From: Nectonema munidae
Lineage: Eukaryota; Nematomorpha; Nectonematoida; Nectonematidae
Direction of reading: 5' to 3'
NCBI GenBank assembly: GCA_030549495.1
Contig: JAUIRK010001031.1
Coordinates: forward strand, 186,001-250,000
DNA length: 64,000 nucleotides
Shown: one piece after another, positions 10,859-21,739 of the stretch
How positions within the stretch are numbered: the stretch's first letter is position 1
Layout: every line of letters starts with the position of its first letter
Made by a program: the position numbers and the translations under genes
The notes under the pieces: model-generated
What the model was told of the DNA's origin: nothing
The model's input: only the letters and a program-made list of their open reading frames with translations
The model's database searches: none

Positions 10859-12202
10859 TTATTTCTCAGATGGAACTTCTTGATAAATATGTTCTGAAGG
10901 TTCACTATAACTTTTATTTGATTGTGAATAGGAATTTTCATCTTTATCAAATCTAGGCTTACTAGAATTGAGACTAGAAGTTGGTGTGGCGCTGGGTATA
11001 TGTCCATTACAAATATTTGAATATAATCTTTTATCTTTTGGACTTCTTTGTATGAAATTGGATTTTATATTTTCGCATGCAAACACACATTCTCTGCCAT
11101 TATTTCTAATAAAATTTTTTCCCATGAAATTTTTACTAAATATATTAACATTAACAAAGGACTCAACAATAGGATGCCTAGAAAGATATAAATTTCTACG
11201 GTTATGAGGAGACTCATGATAAGTATTTGGTCTATTTTGATTTGTTTTCTGATAAACTTTATTATAGTTAAATATATCATTATATGAAAAACTCTTGATT
11301 CCAATCTTTGGAAAATTTCTTACATAAGAAAAATTTGGTGAAGTACAATAGTCAACATTTACAGCCTCGTGATCATATACAGAAGCATATGTAGGAGTTT
11401 CTGATTCAACAACTGAATAAAGATGTTCAGAGTTATCATAATTGTTTTGTAAATTTCTTAAAGGCGTATTTAAACTAAAAACCAATTGTTGTTTAACTTT
11501 ATTGAGCGGTTCTCTTATTATTAATTGACTATAGGAAGCTTCTTTTAAACGAGTATATGATATTTCTGAAATGCATTTATAACCTTTAGAAGAATCCAAA
11601 ACTTTAACCATTTTGTGCCTAAAATTTGGTATAGAATCTTCAACTAAATTTATAAAATTAAGATTATCGTTATTACCATTATCAGAATTGTTCTTAAGTG
11701 ATTTTGTATAAATTTCATGAGAATTTTTGGAAAAACTGTTATTCTGAATTTTGGCTTTAAATGATGTTGAGGGTTCATTATAAAAATTTTCAATTAATAT
11801 CTTAGTATCTGTTATAACAGGTTCTTTTTTATCTGACACGCTTTTAAGAGATGAATAAAGAATTGAATCAGAATTAGATTGGCTATATACTTTATTCGAA
11901 CACAAATTGGAAACAAAAGAATATGAAGAAGGACGATTACATAAAAAATAGTTTCCCACAGTTTCAGGAATAAAAGGTAAATTTCTTTTTTGTAGAATAG
12001 CTTCACTTGCTATATCTCCAACTTCATTAGATTCATTACACGGCAAAAAAGAATTGTTAATTTTAAAGGAGTTATGTGAAATATCGACGTTCTTTTTCTT
12101 AATATTTTTTTTACCAAGGCACATTAAAAAAATTGAAGCAATAGACAAAAGAACAATAATTGATAAAAGTACGCTTTCAAAAAAGAGAGTTTGATAAAAC
12201 AT
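10859..12202 (-). CDS. Single-pass membrane protein with multiple Tyr motifs, ITAM-like
   Basis: Uninterrupted 447-codon frame. The ATG at 12202 is the first in frame after an in-frame TAG about 57 bases upstream. Residues 7-29 (FFESVLLSIIVLLSIASIF...) form one hydrophobic segment with a cysteine at 28 and lysines after it (KK 31-32, KKK 35-37). This predicts a very short outside end, a possible palmitoylation site and a long cytoplasmic tail. The tail is Asn/Ser-rich without globular character and has many YxxL/I/V motifs: YSSL116, YKCI208, YTRL216, YSQL224, YSVV262, YASV272, YNDI307, YNKV313, YSNI394 (also YxN) and YQEV440. YKCI and YSQL are 12 residues apart, within ITAM limits. The layout recalls transmembrane adaptors such as PAG1, LAX1 and LAT; this is analogy, not homology. 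No family is recognised. Confidence 0.75.
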   Translation of the reverse strand: MFYQTLFFESVLLSIIVLLSIASIFLMCLGKKNIKKKNVDISHNSFKINNSFLPCNESNEVGDIASEAILQKRNLPFIPETVGNYFLCNRPSSYSFVSNLCSNKVYSQSNSDSILYSSLKSVSDKKEPVITDTKILIENFYNEPSTSFKAKIQNNSFSKNSHEIYTKSLKNNSDNGNNDNLNFINLVEDSIPNFRHKMVKVLDSSKGYKCISEISYTRLKEASYSQLIIREPLNKVKQQLVFSLNTPLRNLQNNYDNSEHLYSVVESETPTYASVYDHEAVNVDYCTSPNFSYVRNFPKIGIKSFSYNDIFNYNKVYQKTNQNRPNTYHESPHNRRNLYLSRHPIVESFVNVNIFSKNFMGKNFIRNNGRECVFACENIKSNFIQRSPKDKRLYSNICNGHIPSATPTSSLNSSKPRFDKDENSYSQSNKSYSEPSEHIYQEVPSEK

Positions 12203-13149
12203 AAAAACTAACTTTAAAACATCTAAATTTAGACAAATGTATTGAACAAAAAATTGCTAAAAATTTTAAAAATAAATTAAAATTTTTACCCTTTTTAAAA
12301 AATTAATGTGTACAATTGGCAAATTGAGGTCCTATATTATTGATTAAAAGTTTGTAATAAATTTGTATTTGTTCTAAAGTCTAATTCAAAAAAAATATAT
12401 TATTTAATAACAAATACATATAAGCCATCACTAAATATATCACAATATCACTATTTGATGAAATTTTCAGTTTTTAATTCACCATGATGAAATCAAATGT
12501 AAACTATTTGAAATTTCCTAAAAAAAAGGTGCTATGAAATTACCAAAACTTTTCTTGGAGTTTTAAGAATTTGTTAATTTTATGTTACAAATGGAAATAA
12601 ATATTTAGCAAATCATTTGATAAATATTTTTTACCGTGCTGTAAAATAAGTCAATTTAAATATTTTAAATTATATAATCGTTAATGTTTTCCCATAAACT
12701 TAATTTGCAAATTACATCTATAAAATAATTTAAAACACTTTTTATAATTCTATGATATTTTGTTATATCGATAGGCAGTGAAAATTTAAGATAAGATAAT
12801 ATCAAACAAAAACATAGTTTGTGTTAAATGAAATTAAAGTTTTGTATGAAGTAATATAATTTCATTTCAGCCGTTTCATACCAATAAGTAAAATTATTTT
12901 AAGTCCTATATTTTTCTTCTATGAATTTAAATTTTTCAAATTTATATTAAATGAATACTTTTTCTTTTTATAAAAATTTATTTGGCATATCCCGGTATAT
13001 CTTTTTATTAAGATTAATGTCAAATTCATGAGTAAATTTTAAACATTTTCTGTAATTTTTAAAATAATTTTGAACTCTTTGAATTTCTGTTGTCCTTGTA
13101 TTTTTACCAAATATTTTTTTTATTATTTAATAATTAATTTTCTTTTTTA
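12203..13149. other. Upstream flank of the membrane-protein gene
   Basis: Very A+T-rich. TTTTTAG at about 12,255-12,261 (minus strand) could be a splice acceptor that would add an upstream exon, but no coding exon is visible. No clear TATA box or repeat was found. Confidence 0.4.
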
Positions 13150-13275
13150 TGTAAGGTAAATGTCCCGTGGGGTGTTTTCATTTTGAAGGCATAATTGCGC
13201 CGCTTGTATGGAAGTATGAGAAAGTAGGCTTGATATGGAATCGAACACAAGACCTTGATAGAGCTGTCAAGTTTC
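13150..13275 (-). mobile_element. tRNA-derived SINE, diverged copy
   Basis: The plus strand reads AAGGTAAATGTCCCGTGGGG... to ...GGAATCGAACACAAGACC, the reverse complement of the SINE at 1499-1672. The B box is mutated (GTTCGATTCC). The copy fades out at about 13,275 inside the tRNA-like head. Confidence 0.75.
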
Positions 13276-14675
13276 AGAAATTGTCATGCGGGTGAAAATA
13301 TTTCGTCAAGCCTTGGAGAAAATTCAATTTTTCTTGTTTTTTTTTCACAAAAAAAAAAGCCAATAAAAATCCTTTTGAGATGATTATTAGCCAATAGACT
13401 TCATATCTATGTACGCAAGCCCCTAGCCAGAAAAATATTTCAGTTGGGGGATGGGGAACTCCATTAGGTTAGGATATGGTTAAGTTTCTACATCATTTTG
13501 TCACTAAACGTCCAAAGGGGTTATTTTGACCCTTGCAATATTTTAAATGATAAGAATTTATGTTATTTCTTGTCGATTCTACTTGAAACCCAATAAATTC
13601 CTAAAAAAAAATACATTATTTTTAAACAGAGTCACTAATATACCAAAAAAATTTTTAAAAAAAAGAGGCACTAGGCCCTATAGCAAAATCTAAAAGATCT
13701 GTTATAAAAGGTTATTTTTGAGTTCGTGGATACTTTTTATTGATTTCTATATCTTCAGATTAATAAACTCTGCATGAGTGAAACTAAACGTGTTTTATGT
13801 GACATTCTATGGAAATTATCATTTTTGGACTACATGTTTTCATAGTTATATTGAATGAGAGAGGAGTTACTATGTCTAAAAGTTAAAATATCAAATTACA
13901 TTCCGTAAGTGAGAGTAAATGATTGTGTCAGATCTCATTAAAAAATTATGTTGAAGTATAATTTTTTTCGCATCATAAGTATAATTACAAAGTTAATTGT
14001 ACCTGATGAAACATGATTTTTAATTAGAAAAAATTTATAATTATTTTTGATTAAAATTCATTGATGATTCAAATTGTATTGATGAGTCGCTTTTTTTGAC
14101 TGGATAAAAACTGAGGTTGGGGGTTGGAAATTAAAACATTTTGAAACTTCTTCGGAGGTTGCCACTTTAATTATCAGCATACTAGATTTTTTTTCTGTTT
14201 ATGCGGGATTTCAACTCAATTTACGAGTGACTCCCGCTCAATGTGGATGACTAGACAACCCTGCATTGTAATGAAACCCAGTACCTAACCAACCTTACTA
14301 ATGCCCCAACAAGTATGAGGTCATGAATTTTCGAATTGTGTAAATTTAACCCTAATTATAAATTTAATTTATGAACTCCAGAGGTATGATTAAATATAGA
14401 TGTTGAATATATAAAACGTAATAGAAAAGGAAGAAAAAGACTTTATTTAAATGTTATTTAAAGATACATTTTCGATCCTTATAGTCCTCAAATGATACCA
14501 CAATTGAAGAAGGGTGGCGAGTTGTTGGGATTGAGGTAAAGTGTGAAGGGGAGATTTTTCTCGAAGAAAAATATATGGTGCTTATATGAAAGATATATGT
14601 TTAAAATTAAGGTAAATATTTACCAAAGTATAAAATTATACTATTTTAAAGGATAGCGTAAAAGAACTTTCTATT
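13276..14675. other. Unassigned stretch with a SINE head fragment
   Basis: Bases 14,272-14,312 (AACCCAGTACCTAACC...ATGCCCC) match the tRNA-like head of the SINE in reverse, without the body. The rest shows no gene or recognisable transposon. Confidence 0.45.
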
Positions 14676-15221
14676 GGCCTGACTTTTTACCCAAACTCAC
14701 TCAAAAAAATCATTTTTTAATTAAAAAATTATAAAAATTTAAAAAATTTTACTTTTAACTTTTTTTTGTATTAGAGAGAGACTCCAATTTTAATTTTTAA
14801 TATTTTAATTGTCTAAAAAAAAGTTGCTCACATATGGCAATTATTTTTATCTATTATAGGCATGTTGCCCTCCATTAACAACATATTAATAATATATGGA
14901 AATATATTCTACATATAGTTTTAAGAATTTGAACCATAAATATAGAGTGTGAGTGAGGGAAAACTCCAAGCACTTTCCAGCGTTGGCTGATATGCTTGAT
15001 GTATTGCTATGATTTGGATGGCCTTGATTGGTTGTTTCTATGTGGCGGAAATCGAATTAGTTGTCATGTTCTAAAGGAGCAAAATAAACGGGAAAAAAAG
15101 TAGAAGTGCTGTATTAAAGGGATGATATATGAAAATAAGATTTTGGTGTGCTTTAAGAATTGGTTCTATTGTGTTTATCAGGATTAAGAGTTCTTGGAGA
15201 ATTGAAGGGTGATATAGAAAG

Positions 15222-18200
15222 TCATAAATGGAGTTGGGGATACCATTGAAATATAAGTGCCAGAATTTGAGTAGTTTGGTTCGTATGTTTTGAAAGATGG
15301 GGCATAGATGGATGATGTGTATTGGTGTTTCTATTTCTGTGCAACCAAAACGGCAAAGTGGGTTGTTGTGTAGTTTGAATTTGTAAAAATAAGCATAGGT
15401 TGGGCAGTGAAAAGAGAGCCATCTAATTGTGTTGCGTGCGAGAAAAATGTTTTTATTATTAATCGCAAAATTGATTAAAGGAGGAGAAATGTTGAGGGAT
15501 GACCAATTGTTAAGGATGGATGTGTGTGTTCAAGATTTGATGATAATTGATCCACTATGTTGTTTTCGGTGCATGTAGAATGTCCAGGAGATCAGGTGAT
15601 GGTGATGTTGAAATGTTGAGCGAGTTGAGTGGCTATGCTATGACATGACAGCGGAATTTTATGATTGAGATTGTAATTGATATTTTGAGCGTCTGTGTAA
15701 ATATGGATGTGACTAAAGTTGTGGCGATATGTTTCGATGTTGTATAATAGATGGCTGCAAGCGGCTAAAATTGCTAACGCTTCTGTTTCATAAGATGAAG
15801 TGTTGTTGTCGGTGTAAAGGACTTTGGAGAAAAAGGGGGTTAATGAGTTGGTGATAAAGAAGGCGTGTGAACCAGTTGCATGGTGAGAGGATTTGAAACC
15901 GTCAGTAAAGATGAAAAGATTATATGGTGAGTGGGGATTAGTGCGTTGCATTTTGATTAGTTTGGTAGCAATGTTTTTATGATTGCATATGGTTAATGTG
16001 TAGGGTAATTCATCTGAAGGTTTGAAATGGAAGATGGGATGGATTTCAGATGATATGGAATTGTGAGCTAGGTTTGGTATGTACTTGGCACATATGGGTT
16101 CGTAAAATGAGAGTATAAGGGATGAAGTTGAGTAGGGTGTGGTGAAATTGTGAATGGGGCTCATGGATCTGAAAGTTTTCGAGTATAGTGTTACTAGTGT
16201 TAAGTGTAGTTTGTATAGAATTGGTAGAGTGTGTGTAAGGAGTTCAAGTTTTGAGATAGGTGTGGTGTGATACGCATTAGTGATTGTTAGGAATCAGGTA
16301 CGGTGAATTTTATTGAGAATAATTCTAGTATTATGCAGCTTTAGGGAGAAACCCCAGGAGAGGATACCGTATTGAATTATGGATAAAATAATTGATGTAT
16401 AAATATATTTTGAAATTTTCGGGTTTAGTCTCCATTTGTAGGAAAAAATGATAGGCGTGAGTTTAGTGTGTAGGTTTTTGATGTGTGCTGAGAATTTAAG
16501 GTTTGATTGAAAAATGACTCCGAGATATTTTATTTGGGTTACTGGTGTGATTGGTGTGGATGATGGCATGACTAGGGGTTGTGGTAAGATTCTTTTCCTA
16601 GTGAAATTTATGATGTTCAGTTTACTCTGGTTAAACTGAATTTTGTATTTAGAGGCTAAGGAATTAATATTCGTCAAAAGGGTGGTAGCGTTGTTCAAAT
16701 TGGTTTTCTGGTCGTCCTTGGAGAAGGTAGAGAGAATATTATCAGAGTAGCATTGTGCGAAGTGTGAGTTAGGAGTGGATTAATGAGGATGAGCCATAAA
16801 ATGTCTGAGAGGCAGCCACCTTGCAGGGTAGAGAGCGAGAGTTGTTTTAGTGTTGTTGTTGTGATGCAGGATAAGTATGCGTTTATTGAGATAGCTTTGA
16901 ATGAACTTGCTGAGGTATAAAGGGTAATTGTTTTGGATTAAGTTGAATAGAATTACGGAATGCCAAGAAGAGTTGAAAGCATTATCAATGTCGAGAAAGG
17001 TTGTTGTTGCAATTTTGCGATGGTTTTATGTGTTTTCCAAGAAGAGAGTTAGGCGTGAGAGGGCCATTTCAGTATTTTTGTTAGGGAGATAGGCAAATTG
17101 ATTGGGATGAATGAGATTCTTTCTGCAAATGTGGTGTAGTAATCTTTTTCGTAAAATTCGTTCTAGTACTTTGCCAAGAGAGGGTAAAATCGAGATGGGG
17201 CGCCAGTTTTTAATTTCGTTGATGTTTCTGTTGGGTTTCGGGATTAGCACTAGCTTGCTAATTTTTCAAATTTTGGAAAAAAACTAAATTTTAGACATGT
17301 ATTGTAAATATTGATGAGATGAGGTTGTAAGATATGGTATGATTTTTTGATGTGCCTGGGAGAGATGAGGTCTAAACTATGAGAAGATTTTGATTTCATA
17401 TTGTGAACTGTACGATTAAGTTCAGATTTGGTAATGGGCTGAAAAGGTATTGGTGAGAGTTTATGATAAATAGTTTGCCTAATAATAGTGTTCAAGGAGT
17501 TGCCTGAGTTTTCATTGTCGGATGGAAATAGTATGTTAGGGAAGTGAGGGTTGATGTGTGTGTTTGTGTTGGGAAGTAAGTGGTGAGGTAAAGAGGCGTT
17601 CTGCTTTGTATTTCTTGTTTTATTCAATAAGTTCCATGGGTTAGAGGGAGTTTGGCTACAAAATTTGGTCCATGATTTTCTTTTGGCTTGACTGATTTCA
17701 TGTTTATATTTTCGTTTAAGATTGAAGTATGATAAAATGGATACAGTAGAATGTGATTTTCTTAAAGATTTTAGGGCGCTGCGTAGTTGTTTTTTGAGAT
17801 GTAAGAGTTGGATGTCTTATGCCTTTTGTGTTCTGGATGGTTAGGGGTGGATGCTTGAATGCATGATGATATAGTTTTGTTGATAAATGTTGGGGATGCT
17901 TCAATATTTGGGATTGAGTTGGTGTCGTTTAAATTGAGTTCTAGTTTATGAAGGTATGATGTCCAAAAAATTTGAGTGGTTGGAAGATTTTTTCTATGTT
18001 TTGAATGAGTTGGCTGCAGATGAAATTGGAAAGTAATGTAACAGTGATCTGATGCGGAAGGAGTGTCTGATATCTGCCAGTTATGGATGAGGTTGATTGA
18101 GTGGAATGAAGTTATTGTGAGGTCAATGTGTGATTTGCATAGTTTGATTTGGTTTAGCTTCATATAAGTAGGATCTTAACTGTTATCAGCAAGAATAAGG

Positions 18201-18668
18201 TTATTTGAGGGGATAAAATTTTCAGTTTGCGTCCCGCGATTTGGTATCCCATAGAAAGGATCTGGCGTTTAAATCAGCTGATATGATTACGTGATTATTT
18301 ACATGTGATATGGATGTAAATACGTGAAAGTTATTAATAAACTTCTCTGATAATAGAAGATTAGAAGACGGTGAGAGTGAGCAGAATAAAAGAGGTAGTG
18401 GCTTAGTATGAATGAGAGTAAATATGTAATTGGATTCAGAGTGTTGATATAAAAGCGTGTTGTGAATTGAGGATTTGATTAGAATACAGGCAGAGTATTC
18501 GTTTAGTTGGGGAACATGTAGAAGCGTGTAGTTGCATGTGTATTGGGGAATATGTAGATATGGCTTGTTAATGGTAATGATATCATACTTATATGAGGTT
18601 AGTATATTGTAGAGTTTGAGCCATGCCTTTCTTGAATGGTTGAGGTTAATGTGGAGAAAGTTTAGCAT
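15222..18668 (-). pseudogene. LINE ORF2 (endonuclease, reverse transcriptase, RNase H)
   Basis: Pieces in order: endonuclease at 18,222-18,668 (LHINLNHSRKAW; NKP where NEP/KEP is usual; ADLNARSFLWD) and its SDH motif at 17,771-18,163 (SASDHCYITF). Reverse transcriptase at 17,026-17,627 (IPKPN...NWRPISILPSLGKVLER), with the YxDD box read as YSDN at 16,738-16,749, so catalysis is lost. Thumb/connection at 16,294-16,698 (IKYLGVIFQSNLKF). RNase H at 15,592-16,164 (IFTDGF, SYETEALAIL, YTDAQN, giving the D-E-D triad). C-terminal remnant at 15,222-15,422. At least five frame breaks separate these blocks. Confidence 0.85.
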
Positions 18669-19209
18669 ATGAAGTTAGATATGGTGTAGTTATGGATTGA
18701 GTTTATGTGGTTTTGATGATTAATGTAGTGAATGCACTGAGAAGATGTTGCGGAGTGAGGAAGGTGACAGTTGAAGCAAGAAAGTTTTGAGGCGTCTGGG
18801 CATGTATGCCAGAGATGATAGAGTGGCCACGGTGCCCGCAGTTTGGTTGTGTGGAATTGCATTTCAGTGAAGCATGTCCATATTTGAGGCAGTTATTGCA
18901 TTGTTTGGGTTTAAAAATATTTGTGGTGAGAAGATAGTTGTCGAGAAAGATTTTCGTTTGGTCAGTAAGAAAGTTAAAAATTTGTGGGTTGGATGGTTCT
19001 AGTAAGGCAGTGTAGGAGTATAGACCTTGTTTTCCTAATTGAATAGGATTGATTAGAGAGCCAATGGAAAGGATGTTTGGGTTTTGTTGAGAGATGATAT
19101 TGCTAAGGTTCAAGAGTGGTATGTTATTTGGAATGCTTCGGATGATAAGTTTAGGTTTTTGAGTTGTAACGTTATCTGCTATCCTTTTTGGTGAGTTGTA
19201 TTTGTGCAT
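18662..19209 (-). pseudogene. LINE ORF1 (nucleic-acid-binding, zinc knuckles)
   Basis: The 168-codon frame from 19,209 carries CNNCLKYGHASLKC, a clean CCHC zinc knuckle (C-x2-C-x4-H-x4-C), followed by a second Cys/His group (PNCGHRGH). A one-base shift moves the frame into 18,662-18,862, where CPDAS and CFNCHLPH continue the knuckle array. ORF1 proteins of Jockey/I-type LINEs typically have three such knuckles and bind the element RNA. The ORF overlaps the ORF2 start at 18,668, a spacing common in these elements. Confidence 0.75.
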
Positions 19210-20151
19210 GCTTTTTTTGTTGTGGGTTATTGAATTGAAAGTATATGGCGCCAGAGTGTGATGATCGTGTAGTTATTTTGTGAGGTTTCAAGATTTTTGA
19301 TTGTGGTTTGTTTATGAGTAGCTTTTTCTTTTCTAGTAGTTATGGGCCAATATTTTTATGGTGAGATCAGGCTTTAAAAAAGATTTGGTTTGTTTAAGTT
19401 TGGTGGTGTTAACCGGTTAAGTGGTAGATTCTTGAGTGTTGTCTTGTGAGTGATTTGATGAGATGTTGGTGTAAGTAGGTTTTGAGTTTATGGTCTTTGA
19501 TATGGATTGTTCAAAAGTTTTGAGATAGTGTTAAAAAGTTTAAAATTAAAAAGTGTTAGATCTTGAACAGACAGCGATGTAGGTTGAAATGAAATTGTTA
19601 AAGAGTTGGTCAAGGGAATCTTGACAAGGTTGACAATTTTGAAAATAAAAAATTCTAATTATTTCTTATAAAAATTGATAACACAATATTGCATGTTGTG
19701 AGTTGGGTTCGGTTCGAGGTCTTTTATTGGTAGTCATAAATATAAGAAGATATGAGTAGAAGGCAGGTTAAATATGTAGTAAAGAGGAATAAAAGCTTGA
19801 AGCAATAAAAATTACAGAATCTTAAATAAAATTTATAGGAGGAAGAAAAAGATTAATATCTTTTTATATACAGGTAAATATTATATAATTTTAAAAAATA
19901 TTAAAATTTAAATAATTTTAAAAAAAATAAAATAATATTAAAAAAAATATATAAATATAAGAAAAAATTTGATAAGACTGGGGTCGTTTAAGAAAATATA
20001 AAAAACCTAAAAACAATTCGAAAAATTTTTAAAATGTAGAAAACAAATATATAAAAATTAATAGACATAAATTTTTATTTTTCAAATATTTTAATAAGAA
20101 TCTGAGTAATCTAGGCATCAATTTATTGGAGTTTGGGTAAAAAGTCAAACC

Positions 20152-21374
20152 GTGCAAAGAATAAGGAAAAATATTATTTAAATACGTTAAAATTGTTTTA
20201 ATTTTATATAAACTTTAATTTATAATATAATAAATACCATAACAATCATTGAGACTTACAATAAATATATATTGATATAATAACTTATTGGAATGATATT
20301 AATTAAAATTATCAAAAGTATAAATACAAATATATTTTTAATTTGAAAAAAGTTAAAAATTACTTATAAATGCTTATACAAATATTCTTATCTATAAAGA
20401 GATTTCTTCATGTACATTATATAAGGTTTAACTAAAAAATAAGCTTATGGAAAAGGATAAATTATTATTTCTCTAAGCTGCAATATGCTATAGCTATACT
20501 ATAAAATATGAACCAGATTTGCATATATATATTAATCTTCAAATAAGTAGCTTACGAAGAAGAGCTGCGATTATGTCCAGAAGAAATTGAATTAAAAGAT
20601 TATTAAATAATAGATTAGTTGCATTTGAATTAGAAATGATGTCCAGGTGCAGAATTCATTCGTATTAATATACCATCAATAAAAAATTAATAGATTGTAG
20701 ACGTTTTAAAGTGTTATTTGAAATTTAAAGGCCGTCAAAACTAGTATCTGCCTGGAGGGGCACTAAGGATAAGTACCCACTGCATCAAGTTGATATATAG
20801 ATATATTCATCATTTCATTTTTAGTTATAGTTGAGCTTTACTGATAAACGAAAATTCGGCAGAATGAATTTTAAGTTGTTTCTATTGATATCCTGCGATG
20901 TATCATATTATACGCATATTTAATTCACGAAACTTAAAAATACATTTACATCAGATTTGGAAGCAGGTCAATTCGGCGTCGTAAAGAAAAATTCAAAATT
21001 ACGGGACAAAATACTACTTAAAATACCCAAATGGATAGAAACTTGCTTATCAAGAAGGGAGTGTCTTTTTACCCCGCATATATACACTTAAAAAAACTTA
21101 TTTTTTAGTTAATTTTATAAATCATCATTTAGATTAGTTGTTTCATTATATCCACGTTATATATATATTTAAAAAACTTTATTTTTTAAAATAATTTAAT
21201 TAATTATATAATACTTAATGTATATAAAATAGGTTGTTCAGTTTACAGTTTGTAAGTTGTACTTGTTGTCAGTGTATAACTCTAAGTTTAACAGTTGAAT
21301 GTCAGGGGTTCAATCCCCAATGCTTCCTATTCTTAAAAACAAAATGACAAAACTGTGATTAACCACATCAAGCA
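20152..21374. other. A+T-rich stretch with a tRNA-like box
   Basis: GGGGTTCAATCCCC around 21,305-21,318 is a B-box-like palindrome preceded by tRNA-like spacing (21,250-21,300). It suggests a second, different tRNA-derived SINE head, but I cannot define its ends. GTCTTTTTACCCC near 21,062 echoes the TIR of the neighbouring element. Confidence 0.35.
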
Positions 21375-21739
21375 GGTAGGACTTTTTACCCAAATATGTT
21401 CTTTATTTACAAATATTAAATAAATGCTTTAAATAAAAGGATAAACAAATATTTAAGTTTGAACGAGCGCTGGTAATAGAGTATTGTTATATATTTTTAT
21501 GTCACCCATTTTCCTGCCAGGCCTCATATATTAGTAATTATTTAAATTAAAAAATTATTTTGTGTTATCAAACTTACTATTATAAAATAATATTATTATT
21601 TATAAATAATTATTATATTTTAAACAATTTTAATAATTTTATATTATTTTTATCCTAAGAATAATTCTTCTATGTATATTCAACTTATTCTTTGAATATT
21701 TAAATTTATTTTTATCTGTTTGGGTAAAAAGTCTCACCC
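21375..21739. mobile_element. 365-bp MITE with 20-bp TIR and 9-bp target duplication
   Basis: The left end is GGTAGGACTTTTTACCCAAA; the right end read inward is GGTGAGACTTTTTACCCAAA after one extra G, so 18 of 20 match. CATCAAGCA lies directly outside both ends (21,366-21,374 and 21,740-21,748), a 9-bp target duplication. The interior is A+T-rich and noncoding. A 9-bp duplication fits Mutator-like elements best; no transposase of that class is in the window. Confidence 0.8.

Larger units (their letters stand above)
14940..19740 (-). mobile_element. I-group LINE with RNase H, decayed
   Basis: Reading the minus strand from about 19,740: ORF1 with zinc knuckles, then ORF2 with an AP endonuclease, reverse transcriptase, RNase H and a C-terminal Cys/His remnant. 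The RNase H domain places it in the I/Loa-type group rather than CR1 or RTE. Frames are broken about every 100-200 codons. The whole element shows strong strand asymmetry (plus strand G/T-rich and C-poor), which marks its limits against the A+T-rich flanks. It lies inside the arms of a terminal-inverted-repeat element. Exact ends are not fixed; no clear tail or target duplication was found. Confidence 0.85.
14676..20151. mobile_element. TIR element split by a LINE
   Basis: The left end begins GGCCTGACTTTTTACCCAAA and the right end, read inward, GGTTTGACTTTTTACCCAAA. The match continues through CTC, giving about 21 of 23 bases. The same end sequence bounds the 365-bp element at 21,375-21,739. 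Removing the LINE at about 14,940-19,740 leaves roughly 670 bp of A+T-rich noncoding sequence. Immediate flanks do not match, so the target duplication has decayed or the two ends come from separate copies. Mutator-like is suggested only by the 9-bp duplication of the relative. Confidence 0.5.
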
